From assembly GCF_965363235.1 (NCBI RefSeq), contig NC_134838.1:12370441-12434440 (forward strand): DNA of 64,000 nt, in the 5' to 3' direction. Under the pieces are notes generated by a model. That model was not told the DNA's origin. It ran no database searches and saw nothing but the letters and a program-made list of their open reading frames with translations. The position numbers and the translations under genes are program-made. Shown piece by piece: positions 22,201 through 33,000 of the stretch (positions are counted from its first letter, which is position 1; each line of letters begins with the position of its first letter). This DNA is from Mytilus galloprovincialis (Eukaryota; Mollusca; Bivalvia; Mytilida; Mytilidae).

Positions 22201-24407
22201 AGGTGTTTTACAGAAATTCAAATGGGAAAATTGTATGACAATAGACACACACTCATGGGGATACCGCAGAAATTCTAACATCGATGCCTATCTGAGTGTT
22301 CATGATATCATTTCAACTTTTGCATCAACAATCAGGCAAGTAAAATATCTCCATGGCCAGATTGTAAGCAATTGTTCACTTGTGAAAACTAAATGTTTGC
22401 GGTTGATTAAAGATGCATTTACTAGTTATCTGGACTCCGCTCACCATTACTTTTTTATTAGCGGTTCTAACGAGTGTAGTCTATGGACAAACTTTGTAAC
22501 AAATGGAAACCAGATAAACTTAAGGCTCACAGATGTCGACATAGGCGGGTTATCATGAAAGTACTGATTCAATGAAATACAACGTCTTAACTCACATTTT
22601 AAAAGGTTTTTAACACTTGTCCATTAATAGGCATTCATTTAAACACAACCATAATCATAGACAAAGCGTGTCGCTGTGCAAAAACTCATCGACATATTTG
22701 AGAATATATATTCATATATTGTACGACGCTAGATTAAAACTGACGAGGAAAGGTAACACACAGCCACCGAAAGCTTAAGAATAAAAAATTTGCGAAAGCA
22801 AATTTACAGATCTAACATTGTTGGGTTGATGTTTAGACGATTTGTATATACATATATTTATACAGTCATATAAGTCCTCATAGTTGTGATATTTGAATTA
22901 GAAGAGTTATAACAAAAATACTTAATGCAATAGTTGTTAGCAAAATAAACATCACTTTTGTTAACCTTAAACACCAGCCGTAGAACTCAAAATAACACAA
23001 TTGTACATTCATCAACAGACTTTCGATATAACCAACATTTATAAACTGACCATTGTTAATTAAAGCTCATAAATATAACAACGTCCCACCATTGATAAAT
23101 GTTAGATTAGTCTTTTCCGTTCTAAGTATTTATTTTGGGTTCCTTGGTGGTGATGTTGCATTTATTACTTTTCCAGAGATATTAGTTCTTATTTTGTACG
23201 ATATATTTGACAGAAGCATCTCAGAATTCAAGTATCATTATAGTCGTTACTGCTTTTAGCTTTAATGTTTATCATTGACCTTCTATTTGTGTGTGATCAG
23301 GGAAACATATGGGAAATAACATGGATAGGAACAAATAGAACATCGTCATAATCAATGCGAAATGGGAAAGCATATGACGCAGCATTTTTTAAAATTCTAT
23401 CGTGTTACCGTATTCGAATTTTATCATTCGCATCTTATATTTCATTATTTAATACATTTTATAATGTATAAGTATTTTTTTCAATTAAAAAATATCTCTG
23501 ATTTCCTTTAATGATAGTTGTGGTGGTAACATGCTGATGAATGTAGGACCAACAAAAGAAGGGAAAATCATGCCAATATTTGAAGAAAGACTACGTCAGT
23601 TTGGCCAATGGCTGAAGGTCAATGGAGAGGGAGTTTATAGTACGGTCCCATGGAGTCATCAGAAAGATACAGTAACCAAAAATATTTGGTATAAGTATTA
23701 TCAAATTTCACTACACAAAAATAAAAAAAGCGTCATATTAAATATAAATTTTACTGGTTTGTTCCTACTTTTATGGCACCCAAATGATTGTTTAAATTGA
23801 AAAAAAAAATATATATTCAATTAATTGTAAAAAAAACCACAGCAGGATAAAAGCGATTGTTTTGTAAAGTAGTATAAAAATAAATGAGTAGAAAGTAAAA
23901 TCACAAAAATACTGAACTCAGAGGAAAATCCAATCGTAAAGTCCATAATCACATGGCAAAATCAAATGACAAAACACATAAAAAACGAATGGACAAGAAC
24001 TGTCATATTCCTGACTTGGTACAGGCATTTTCGAATGTAGAAAATGGTGGATTGAACCTGGTTTATAGTAGATTATTGGTGCTCTGTATAAATAAAATAC
24101 TTGATATTTGATTAAACGAATCTCTTAAATATGTTACTTTTACAGGTATACTAAACGGACAATGGAGAGTGAGGGAACTGTGGTTTATGCATTTCTTCTT
24201 TCTTGGCCTACAGACGCACTTCTAAATTTAGGGGCACCGATCCCACCACAACAAACAGAAGTCAGCATGCTCGGTTACCCAGACAAATTTATCTGGAAAG
24301 CTGGTCCAGGAGGCAAAGGAATTCATGTCACCATACCAATTATACCGTGGAATAAACTACCGTGCGAATGGGCATGGGTACTTAAACTAACACATATATC
24401 AAATTAG
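16229..24407 (+). CDS. FUCA1-like: Alpha-L-fucosidase-like protein, GH29 (copy 2), 8 exons; pocket His replaced by Thr
   Basis: Coding exons: 16229-16575, 17825-17931, 19622-19752, 20269-20405, 21351-21448, 22203-22335, 23518-23688, 24146-24407. Together they encode 461 aa in frame. Intron 6 begins with GC (CAG|GCAAGT); the others begin with GT. A signal peptide ends at SSA (20). The predicted nucleophile is Asp217 (WAD), with Asp269 (CSDRF) and Glu282 (KWENC) also kept. Two pocket motifs are changed: FGIFIHWG reads FGIFITWG (Thr48), and the His-His-Glu of family members reads His-Gly-Gly (124-126). Glu60 (SEW) is retained. In characterised GH29 enzymes the equivalent His contacts fucose directly. 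The protein may therefore have altered specificity, weak activity, or only sugar binding. Nearest relative in the window is copy 3 on the opposite strand. Confidence 0.95.
16775..16960 (+). repeat. Dispersed repeat family C, copy in intron 1 of copy 2
   Basis: GGCAACAGTAGTATACCGCT is followed by TCATAAATCGCTTGATAGAA and AGGAAAACAACGAAACAACA, matching the other family C copies. Confidence 0.75.
17165..17375 (+). repeat. Dispersed repeat family D (AAGTAAAATCACAAAAATACTG), copy
   Basis: Block order: AAAATCACAAAAATACTGAA, AGAGGAAAATC, CATGGCAAAATCA, GAATGGACAAGAACTGTCAT, CCTGACTTGG, GGTGGATTAAACC. Other copies are at 23885-24075 and 54870-55075 on this strand, and at 21120-21345, 32540-32765, 36590-36815 and 53930-54110 in the opposite orientation. 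It is one of the most frequent repeats in the window. Confidence 0.8.
17640..17757 (-). mobile_element. Penelope-like 3' UTR remnant in intron 1 of copy 2
   Basis: GTACACAAAACACT, then GGCGGGATTGTAGTAACGAG and AAATATCCGTCGTGG, match the 3' UTR of the relic at 5130-6465. It lies 67 bp before exon 2, antisense to the gene. Copy 3 has a longer remnant at the equivalent place and relative orientation (38527-38810). It is a fragment only. Confidence 0.65.
17980..18200 (+). repeat. Dispersed repeat family N, diverged copy
   Basis: AAGAAGATGTTGTATGAGTA, followed by a GGTCTTCAACACGGAG block, resembles the better preserved copy at 44205-44400. Confidence 0.5.
19010..19235 (+). repeat. Dispersed repeat family G (CCGTCC-rich head, GTCCACTGAAAATATG tail)
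   Basis: A TTATGTCCGACC start and a run of CGTCC/CGTCT units are followed by CAAATTGAAACTTAGTACAC and a tail ending CCGTGTACTATAGACACATT. It is the reverse complement of 28195-28480 block by block. It lies in intron 2 of copy 2. Confidence 0.75.
19794..19910 (+). repeat. Dispersed repeat family M, copy 4
   Basis: AAGCCAGACGCGCGTTTCGT with the CAAGAGTCATCAGTGACTCT and AAGTTGAAGAGCATAT tail, starting 41 bp after exon 3 of copy 2. Confidence 0.8.
21120..21345 (-). repeat. Dispersed repeat family D, reverse copy
   Basis: It runs right up to the acceptor of exon 5 of copy 2 (exon begins at 21351). The intron's end, including its pyrimidine tract (TTTTACTTTTTACTTACAG), is therefore repeat-derived or nearly so. 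Matches 36590-36815 and 32540-32765. Confidence 0.75.
21745..21950 (+). repeat. Dispersed repeat family E, full-length copy
   Basis: From GAGTTTAGTATGACGTCCAT through GGGGCCAGCTGAAAACCGCC to GGTCGGGTTGTTGTCGCTTT. Partial copies are at 10220-10308 and 27515-27665; 7480-7560 looks like a reverse copy of the left part. Confidence 0.7.
23885..24075 (+). repeat. Dispersed repeat family D, copy in intron 7 of copy 2
   Basis: AGAAAGTAAAATCACAAAAA to GGTGGATTGAACCTGG; it is one of the least diverged copies of the family. Confidence 0.8.
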
Positions 24408-24916
24408 ACTTTAAATTTATTTGATGATTGATTTGAAAAGGTCTAATCATAACTTTAATCTAGAAGCGTGTGTGAACATTGGGTGCAGGTCACTCTTACA
24501 TTGTTAACCGAAGATACCTTTGGGTTACCATTTTTAATCTCGGATATATCATACCAAATGTACCCTCAGCATGCTGATCACATATGTGCGCACAAACCTC
24601 AAAGTGTATTTGTTTTCATGATCAGAGTGTCTTCTTCAGCAAAACACTGCAAAGCTACTTCCAGAAATTTTTCAATTTAGTTACATGTCTGACTCGTCAT
24701 ATCAATTCAAATTGCACTAAATCTTTTCAACGTAGATCTGCTGATTTTAATTTAAAAAAATGACATCAAATCTGAAGTGGTGGCGATGGAAGTAATGAAA
24801 TAATGGCGATATAATATAATATCCTAGTGTTTTTGGTATTTACAAATAATTTTGTTCTATCTGTAAAATTTGCTCTAGGTCCGTTTCGTCTAATGAAGAA
24901 ATATTAAGATCAAATT

Positions 24917-24980
24917 TTTGTTTTTTTTGTTTTTTGTTTTTTTGTTGTTTTTTTTTGTTGTTAAAAAAAAAAAAAAAAGA
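24917..24980. repeat. Low-complexity T/G then A tract
   Basis: A run of T interrupted by single G residues, followed by about 16 A residues. It lies 0.5 kb after copy 2's stop codon. There is nothing else of note there. Confidence 0.9.
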
Positions 24981-25149
24981 TCAAAATTCGAAAAAAAACA
25001 AACTTTGAGAGCATACATAACAGATTGAATTTAAAAAATAAATGATATAAACAAGTCTGTTTACAACCTTCAACAATGTGAAAAAAACTACTGTTTAGTC
25101 AGCTTCAAATGTGAAACGTTTCAATTTATGAAAAAACAAATATGAAAGA

Positions 25150-25560
25150 GAGGCGAACGATACCAAAGGAACATTAAAACGCTTAGTTAAAAATAAACTG
25201 ACAACGCCATTACAAAAATAGAAAAACAGGCAAACAGACAAACAACAGTACACAAAACACAAAACTCAACATAGGAAACTAAGACTAAATAACACGAATT
25301 TAACCCCACTAATCACTGGAGGTGATCTCAGGTGCTCATGCAGGACAAACAGATCCTGCTCACCATGTGGCAGAACGTGTTGCTCATGTTAGTACAAACC
25401 GGTAATAAGTCTATATCGGCAAATCACATTCTGGGATAATGGAACGGGATTGTAGTTACAACATGTGGAATATATTCGCTATTATCTGTGAAACGGATAT
25501 TATATAACGGTCAACCAACTGATGATGGCGGCTGTACAATTTGCGATGATAAATATAACA
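25150..25560 (-). mobile_element. Penelope-like 3' UTR remnant
   Basis: GGCGAACGATACCAAAGGAA, AACAGTACACAAAACAC, GGTGATCTCAGGTGCTC, GGGATTGTAGTTACAACATG and GGTCAACCAACTGATGATGG follow the same order as 5130-5500 of the minus-strand relic. No coding part remains. It lies in the intergenic region after copy 2. Confidence 0.75.
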
Positions 25561-25984
25561 GACATGAACCAACGATAAACACTAAATTACAGGCTCATTA
25601 CTTAGCACAGACACCTACAGAATTTGGCGGGGTTGAACACAAAATAAGAACATAAGTTACTAAAGAATTAATTCACTAGATCGGTACTTAGCACGGAGAA
25701 AAAGACAATAGATACAACCACCGACATATTATTGTACTAGCAATTACTACAAGCTAGTTCAAAGTCAATTACAACTTATAAGTAAATCATGTAAGTTTCA
25801 ATCTAAAGTATCAACCAGTACACATCTTACAGATTAAGTGCAAAGCTATCAAAAACTGTCTGAGAAAGGCATGAGCGTGTGTAATGTCACACTATATTTA
25901 AGTAGACAGTAGACTAGTATACAGGATATAATGAAGGGTAAAAAAGCAATGCGTTATATTGATCAGCCTTAGGAAAAAACGTAT

Positions 25985-26670
25985 TCATTGGAGCAATCAG
26001 TTTATGTATACTTAAAAGGTTTGAGACGAAGCCTGTTTGTAATATACAGTCAGCTGACAGATTATGTGATGAGATTATCAAATTTTGGAGTATTGATATT
26101 GATTATCAACTTAATTTTAGTCACCATAATAAAAAAAAAAAACGTTTATTGTAAAGATTCTCTCCAACTGTACTGATCTGAATGTTCGAAAGTGTATTGG
26201 TTGATATATTACGAAATTAAATTATTTTATTTCATCTCAATCTAAATTTTTAGCTTTTTGCGCAGAATTATTTTGCAACAATAGCGCTTCTAATTTGTAA
26301 TAATGCGGAAAGGGCTTAACAATTTATAAACGAAGATTCGTTACGTATGATTAACTACATGAAAGAGATACAGTTCCATCAATGAATGTTAGACCCATGG
26401 GTAGCATGCCTGTTGAATGGTTTCAAATTTCTTTTAGCGTGTTACCATTTAGTTGTATACAAAGATTGTAAATATTTACTGACACTGCAGATATGCCTAG
26501 ATCTTGAACATCAACTTATTATAAGAACTCTTTTAAATATTCAGCAGGGGTTTTATGGAATCATCTACCTGGAGATTTTAGAAAAAATGCTTTTATACGA
26601 TAGTCAAAAATATTTTAAACTATGGAATAGTATTTACTGCAAGTGCAATGTTTTTGCAGCTTATTAATAA
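25985..26670 (+). mobile_element. LINE-like relic (C-terminal RT region) shared with 14560-15445
   Basis: Near 26540-26600, in one frame, the sequence reads roughly YSAGVLWNHLPGDFRK. This resembles the conserved WNxLPxxxR segment near the C-terminus of many LINE polyproteins. It is followed by 3' UTR-like AT-rich sequence to about 26900. Pieces align with 14560-15445 after fucosidase copy 1. A broken frame and one short motif make the family assignment tentative. Confidence 0.45.
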
Positions 26671-26929
26671 TTTTTGTTAAATTCATATCTATTAAGATCA
26701 TATCAATCATAAATCTTTATCATTTTTTCACTTTTAATCAGCTTTCTAATCATGATTAGCTGCAAAATAAATATTTGGTTTTGATTTAATATTTAGCTTA
26801 TTTCTAATTAATATTAACATGGTGAATCTAAATACGTCATGTGTTTTGTTTAACTTATTTCATTTGATTGTATTGTTGAGCCTTGTATGTCGATTAAAAG
26901 ATCAGAAGAGCTTGTATTTATCATATGAG

Positions 26930-27360
26930 TACACCTTTTTGTAGACTAAACGCGCGTCTGGCGTATATACAAAATTGAGTCCTGCTATCTATGATGAGTT
27001 TATTTACTACCACTGGGTCGATGCCACTGCTGGTGGAGATTTATTTCCCCGAGGGTATCACCAGCCCAGTAGTCAGCACTTTTTGTGATGACATGAATTA
27101 TCATTGATATGGTTTTTACAAAATTTAGAATTTTTGAAATACTAAGGCTTTTCTTTCTCAGGCATAGATTACCTTAGCTGGATTTGGCAAAACTTTTAGG
27201 AATTTTGATCCTCAGTGCTCTTCAATTTCGTACTTTATTTGGCCTTTTTAACTTTTTCGGATTCGAGCGTCACTGATGAGTCTTTTGTAGACGAAACGCG
27301 CGTCTGGCGTATATACAAAATTTAGTCCTGGTATCTATGATGAGTTTATTTACAAACATT
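26930..27360 (-). repeat. Dispersed repeat family M, two copies in a row (reverse)
   Basis: The first copy (about 26930-27110) carries the reverse core AACGCGCGTCTGGCGTATAT and the CTGGGTCGATGCCACTGCTG block. The second (about 27190-27360) carries the tail CTCTTCAATTTCGTACTTTA and the core. Order and orientation match 13180-13401 reversed. Confidence 0.8.
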
Positions 27361-27514
27361 CTATACACGAAATATGTTTATTCAAAATGTTTTTGTACCT
27401 GAGAAACAGACGTAACCATGACACGTAACATTGACTAATAAACCCTGAATATAATGTCAAAGCCATACGAACCCTGCCAGACCAATATGTCAAATATGCC
27501 ATCAATCAAAAATG

Positions 27515-27665
27515 GTTGTTTTGATAGTATGACGTCAATTATCACTGAAGGGGCCAGCTGTAGCACGCCTCCGTGTGTGGGATTATCGCGCTGTGTTGAA
27601 GGCGTATTGGTTGTTTGGTCAGGTTGTTGTCTCTTTGACACATTCCCCATTTCCATTCTCGCTTT
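27515..27665 (+). repeat. Dispersed repeat family E, copy
   Basis: GTATGACGTCAATTATCACT, GGGGCCAGCTGTAGCACGCC and GTTGTTGTCTCTTTGACACA, with a short middle section. It accounts for the overlapping open frames on both strands here. Confidence 0.7.
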
Positions 27666-27719
27666 AGTTTACCTATTGCTTCTCGTATCAGATAAAAGAA
27701 CAAAACCCATGAAAGCTTA

Positions 27720-28190
27720 ACATTGACCAATGAGTCATGAAAACGAGGTTAAGGTCTGATAAAAGCTACCAGACAGTACATGGTAATTGGATAAATAGTA
27801 TGCAATTGTATGGTATCTTTCGCCCCTCTTACATAGTTCTACTTATTTTTAAAGAATTAACTCTCTTAGGTGTTCTGTTGCGTCTTCTTGTCAATTTCGT
27901 CGCTCATGTGGGTAGCATTGCAATGAACAATGAAAATGAGGTTAAAATCAGATGAACCATACCATACCTGATAGACATGTACATCTTACAATCGATCTAT
28001 GCATTAAATATATATTTGACCTATTGCTTATAGTATCGACTGAACAAACTAAACTATGAAAAAGTTAACATTAAACATGAAAATGAGGTCACGATCAGAT
28101 GATACCTGCCAGACATACCTTCTTGCACATCTTGCAATCCCTCCATACAATAAATAAAGTTGACCTATTGCTTATAGTTTAATAAAAAAC
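27720..28190 (+). repeat. Dispersed repeat family F (AATGAGGTCAAGGTCA units), diverged copy
   Basis: About three units of roughly 150 bp, each with a CATGAAAATGAGGT-like start, AGACATGTACATCTTACAAT and TTGACCTATTGCTTATAGT. It is interrupted at 28195 by a family G element and resumes briefly at about 28500-28565. Confidence 0.7.
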
Positions 28191-28194
28191 AAGA

Positions 28195-28480
28195 ATGTGT
28201 CCCTAGTACACGGATGCCCCATCCGCACTATCATTTTCTATGTTCAGTGGACCATGAAAATGGGGTTAAATCTCTAATTTGGAATTAAAATTAGAAAGAT
28301 CATATCATACAGAACATATATACTAAGTTTCAAGTTGATTAGACTTCAACTTCATCAAAAACTACCTCGACCAAAAACTTTAACCTGAAGCGGGACAGAC
28401 GGACGAACGGACGAACGAACGAACAGACGGACGGACGCACAGACCAGAAAACATAATGCCCATAAATGGGGCATAAAAAA
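28195..28480 (-). repeat. Dispersed repeat family G, reverse copy inserted into family F
   Basis: AAGAATGTGTCCCTAGTACA to a GGACGGACGAACG-type run and CATAATGCCCATAAATGGGG. It splits the family F array, so it is the younger insertion. Confidence 0.75.
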
Positions 28481-28639
28481 GACCAAAAACACATAAAATC
28501 AACGCTGAGCAATGCACCGTGAAAATGAGGTCAAGGTTTAATAAAATATGCGAGACTGACAAGTACATCATAAAATATTTCCACACATTAAATATATATG
28601 AACTATTATATAGTATTAAAAAAAATCAAAATACAAAAA

Positions 28640-29012
28640 CTATTCAGTATATGGATATGGATAGTAAACTGTACATTGATAATTATTCATTAAACAGATA
28701 TGGATAGTAAACTCCAAATTGCTAGAAATAAAAGAAATAGTAATGCCAATATTAGAAATGTTAATAATGTTATACAAATAGACAGGAAATACGAAACAGA
28801 TTTGAACAATAATTATAAACAAAGTTTTAATCTGCTAAGTCAAACTGAGTTCTTGTAATTAACCATGGATAACGCCGCCGGACAAATTCTATTCAGTATA
28901 CGGATATGGATAGTAAACTGCAAATTGATAATTATTCATTATACAGATATGGATAGTAAATTGCTCATTGCTAGAAATAAAAGAAATATTAATGTCAATA
29001 TTAGAAATGTTA
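28640..29012 (+). repeat. Direct duplication, about 122-bp unit
   Basis: 28640-28762 and 28892-29012 are near-identical. Each holds two GATATGGATAGTAAAC motifs and the AGAAATAAAAGAAATA and AGAAATGTTAATAAT blocks. The spacer (28763-28891) is unrelated. Confidence 0.8.
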
Positions 29013-29322
29013 ATAATCAAAACAACCTTAAAAACAGTATTGTCGAGATATGGAGACACCTTCTTTTATTTAATTTAGTAACTAATACATTTAGACAATA
29101 TACAATAATGTACAGACAAATATTTATGCACTAACAACATAGATTAATTTCACAAAGAAAATATATAAACTGAGATTCAAATGCGTCAATTCATCACAGA
29201 CAAATTGTTTCAAGTATACATGGTGCACGGAAAAGAATGAATGGAATAAATATTGGCAGGGCAAAAACACAAAATAAGTGCAACAATGAAACATTATAAC
29301 TAGATGTGTCAAAGCGACACGA

Positions 29323-29804
29323 ATGGCCCCGTCCCAAAAAGTTGAAAAATCTGCAATTTCACTATTAACACATGTGGACACAAACATGATGGTAGTCTCA
29401 CAAAAATCAGATCAAAATCTGGAGGCGTATAGAAAAAAAATCTGTATAACGGTGATTTTCAATAATTTATCAAAGTCCAAAGCCCGTAATTTCAGCAAAA
29501 ATTAGCGGAACGGAACGAAAATTAAACTTGACCTGTAACATCATGGTTAACTCACATACCAAAAATCATCACAATATCTGAAGGTGTTTAGAAAAAAAGT
29601 CCGTATATCTGTGATTTTCAAAAATTTCTCAAAGTTCAAAGCCTGTATTTTCGTCAAAAGTTAGTGGAGCGGAATGAAACTTAAACTTGACCTGTAACTC
29701 ATCATGGTTAACTCACATACTAAAAATCATACCAATATCTGAAGGCGTTTAGAAAAAAACGCCGTATAATGGTTTGTTGCGGAATGGCGGAATGACGGGG
29801 CCAT
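29323..29804. mobile_element. Short inverted-end element ATGGCCCCGTC with three internal repeats
   Basis: ATGGCCCCGTC (29323-29333) is inverted exactly as GACGGGGCCAT (29794-29804). Between them, a unit of about 170 bp (ATCTGGAGGCG-like start, GTATA-CGGTGATTTTCAA, TCAAAGTCCAAAGCC, GCGGAACGGAACGAAA, TTAAACTTGACCTGTAAC) is repeated two and a half times. No coding frame is present. Confidence 0.6.
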
Positions 29805-30036
29805 AAAAATATATTCAACATCATGGTTTAAAAAGAAAATATGTTATCCATTTTACTTTTCAATCGAAAAAGTTTTGTAATCTTGATGTGACAAAAGAGT
29901 TTCATGAAAGCACTATGGTAAACAAAGTCATGATTTAAAGACTTGTATTATGCTCTTATGGCAATTGTTGTTTATGGCACACGTACATTGACATGATTAC
30001 ACATATCCTAACCAAGCATCATACACACCTTATAGT

Positions 30037-33000
30037 TTAATTTGTTATGTGAGTTAGCTTAAGAAGCCATGCCCATCCGCATGGTAGTTTGTTCCACGGT
30101 ATAATTGGTATAGTGACAATAATTCCTTGGCCTGCTGTGCCAGCTTTCCAGATAAATTTGTCTGGGTAACCGAGCATGCTGACCTCTGTCTGTTGTGAAG
30201 GGATCGGTGCTCCTAATTTCAAAACTTCGTCTGTTGGCCAAGAAAGAAGAAATACATAAACTACAGTTCCCTCACTCTCCATTTCCCGTTTAGTATACCT
30301 GTAAAAGCAACATATCTAAGAGATTCATTCAATCATAAATCAAGTGTATCATTCATGCAGAGACAAAAGATTTACTCATTTATTTTTTAGTATTTTACGA
30401 TGCGCATGCAATTGCTTTTTTTAAACACTATTCAAAATATTTTAATTCAACAATCATTTGGTTGCCAGCAGGGAAGGAATAAACCAGTAAAAAATATATT
30501 CAACATCTCGAAATATAAAAAAGAAAGGCTTTTAATAGAAGACATATATACCACAACAGGCGTGGAGGAACTTTGATTGCGACGTCGGAATTGGGCTTTT
30601 GATTTTAAGGGAATTCGCGGTTTACACTTATCGGGTCTCTGAAATAAATGATGTTTTTTTCTTGAGGATCCGGAAAGAATGATTTTTTTCCGGGAAGTCT
30701 GGATTCAGCTATTCTTTATTTTTCTTTCAGGAATTCGGAATGGTAACTGCTCCCGCTATATATATCGATCCTCTAATTTCCCCCATTTTACAGTTCTGTT
30801 ACTCCTTTTTGTCTTGCTAAAATTGATCAATGTATTCCAATGAATATTCAAGTCGTTAATTTGTCTTTTGTATTTCTTGTTCTCTTTTATGTAGTACAAT
30901 TTAATAATACTTATACCATATATTTTTGGTTACTGTATCATTCTGATGACTCCATGGAACCGTTCCGTAAACTCCCTCTCCATTTATCTTCAACCATTGG
31001 CCAAACTGACGGAGTCTTTCTTCAAATATTGGCATGATTTTACCTTCTTTTGTTGGCCCTACATTCATCAGCATGTTACCACCGCAACTACCACAAAAGG
31101 AAGATTTAGTCATTTTATAAAATTGAAAAATTACTTCCAAAAGATCATTACAAAACGTCTCATTTAACGAGGTTAAAAGTGCAGATAACAACAGCTGAAG
31201 GCAGTATAACATGACAGACTTTTTTTCATAAAACCCATGATGGTAATGATGATGTTCGTTTGTTCCTATCTTTGGTGTTTAAATTTCTCATTGAATTCCT
31301 TAAGCACACTTGTAAAAAAAACCGCTTCAGCCAAACAAGCATTACAAATTAAAGTAAGATATATAAAAAACTAAAATAAGTGCCCCATGACCATCAAGAC
31401 ACTCAAATCAAATAAATGGATAGGAAAAGTCACTCGCTTTAGTTCAACATTCATCAAAAGTTCTAATAGTTATCAGTGGAAAAGAATGGCTGAAAACTAT
31501 TGCAGTATATGCAATCATAAATTTGTTAAAACGTATACTTTATAATTTCAAATATCACAATTATGAGGACTTCTTCTGGAAGTATTATTCAAAAAAGCAG
31601 ATACTGTTGATAATAAATTGAAAAAAGATGAGAACCTGCCATTTATATATACTCTTTAACATGTCGGTGTGATTTTCAACAACCAAACATTCTCCATGAC
31701 TGTCGTTGTTTTTAATTGTTTATTATTTAAAGGTCAGATGTAAAAAAAAAAAACTTAAAAATATGATTAAAGATCTTGTATTTTATATAATCAGTAATTT
31801 CATAATTGCCTGTCAATTTGTCTTCATATGGACATGTGCGCCTTATGTATATTTGGTTTTCTATTGTTATAAAGTTTATGGTCCAAAGACTACATTTTGA
31901 AACATATAAGAAATAGTAAATGGTAATCGGAGTCCAGATAAGTAGTAACAGTCTAGTCATGGTGATATTTTACTTGCCTGATTGTAGACGCAAAAGTTGA
32001 AATGATATCATGAACACTCAGATAGTCTTCGATGTTGGAATTTCTGCGATATCCCCAAGACCTTCTGTCTATTGTCATGCAATTTTCCCATTTAAATTTC
32101 TGTAATACACCTGAAAGTTGAATAAGAGAGCTTAAAAAAAATACCGGAATCATTGAATTAGTTTTATGCTTGATATTTAGTTGTTTATATCTATTAATCT
32201 CTAATAAGAAGGATTGCAACACAGACATTGCAACAACTTATATTAATCCTTTATATTTCATTATTTGTCTGCTACATTAAGATGTTAAGATTGGACTTAA
32301 AGAAACAAATCTAACTACTCCACAGACTCAACATTAACCAATGAATCAATAAACAAGTATACGGTCATGTGAGTGCCTTTTATAGTCGACTGTACTGTAT
32401 GGGTTTGTTTCATTGTTGAGGGCCGTACGATCGCCTATTATTGCATATCTAAACTTCTTTTGAGTTCATAATTGCTGTACCCATATTTTTACTATTTTAT
32501 TTATTATGTCTGTTTAGTTCACGCATCATTGTAAATATAACGGAATTTGATGAGACTATCATCAAAGTGAGAAGGTTAGCGCTATAAAACCGGGTTTAAT
32601 CCACCATTTTCTACATTTGAAAATGTCTGTACCAAGTCAGGAATATGACAGTTATTGTCCATTCGTTTTTGATGTGTTTTGTTATTTGATTTTGCCATGT
32701 GATTATGGACTTTCCGATTAGATTTTCCTCTAAGTTCAGTATTTTTGTGAATTTACTTTTTTTTATATAAGTTTCCATAACTACACGTTATACCATAAAA
32801 GCAATAACCCTGTGAATCGATAAGTCATTTGCATCAGGCTAGGAAAATTGTCCTTGAAATTGAAGCAGCAATATTACAATCGAGGAAATAACCATACACA
32901 CTAAAACAAGAGTGCACACGCTGAAATGTCTCGGCTTCTTTACTAATCATTGATATTATGTTGATAGACCTAAATATAAAGCTTTATTACAACTGTCACA

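Noticed and set aside
22160-22558. 132-aa frame around exon 6 of copy 2
   Set aside because: Only 22203-22335 is coding; the rest is intron read through the GC donor. The GC donor made me consider intron retention, but the retained reading stops at 22556 without any domain.
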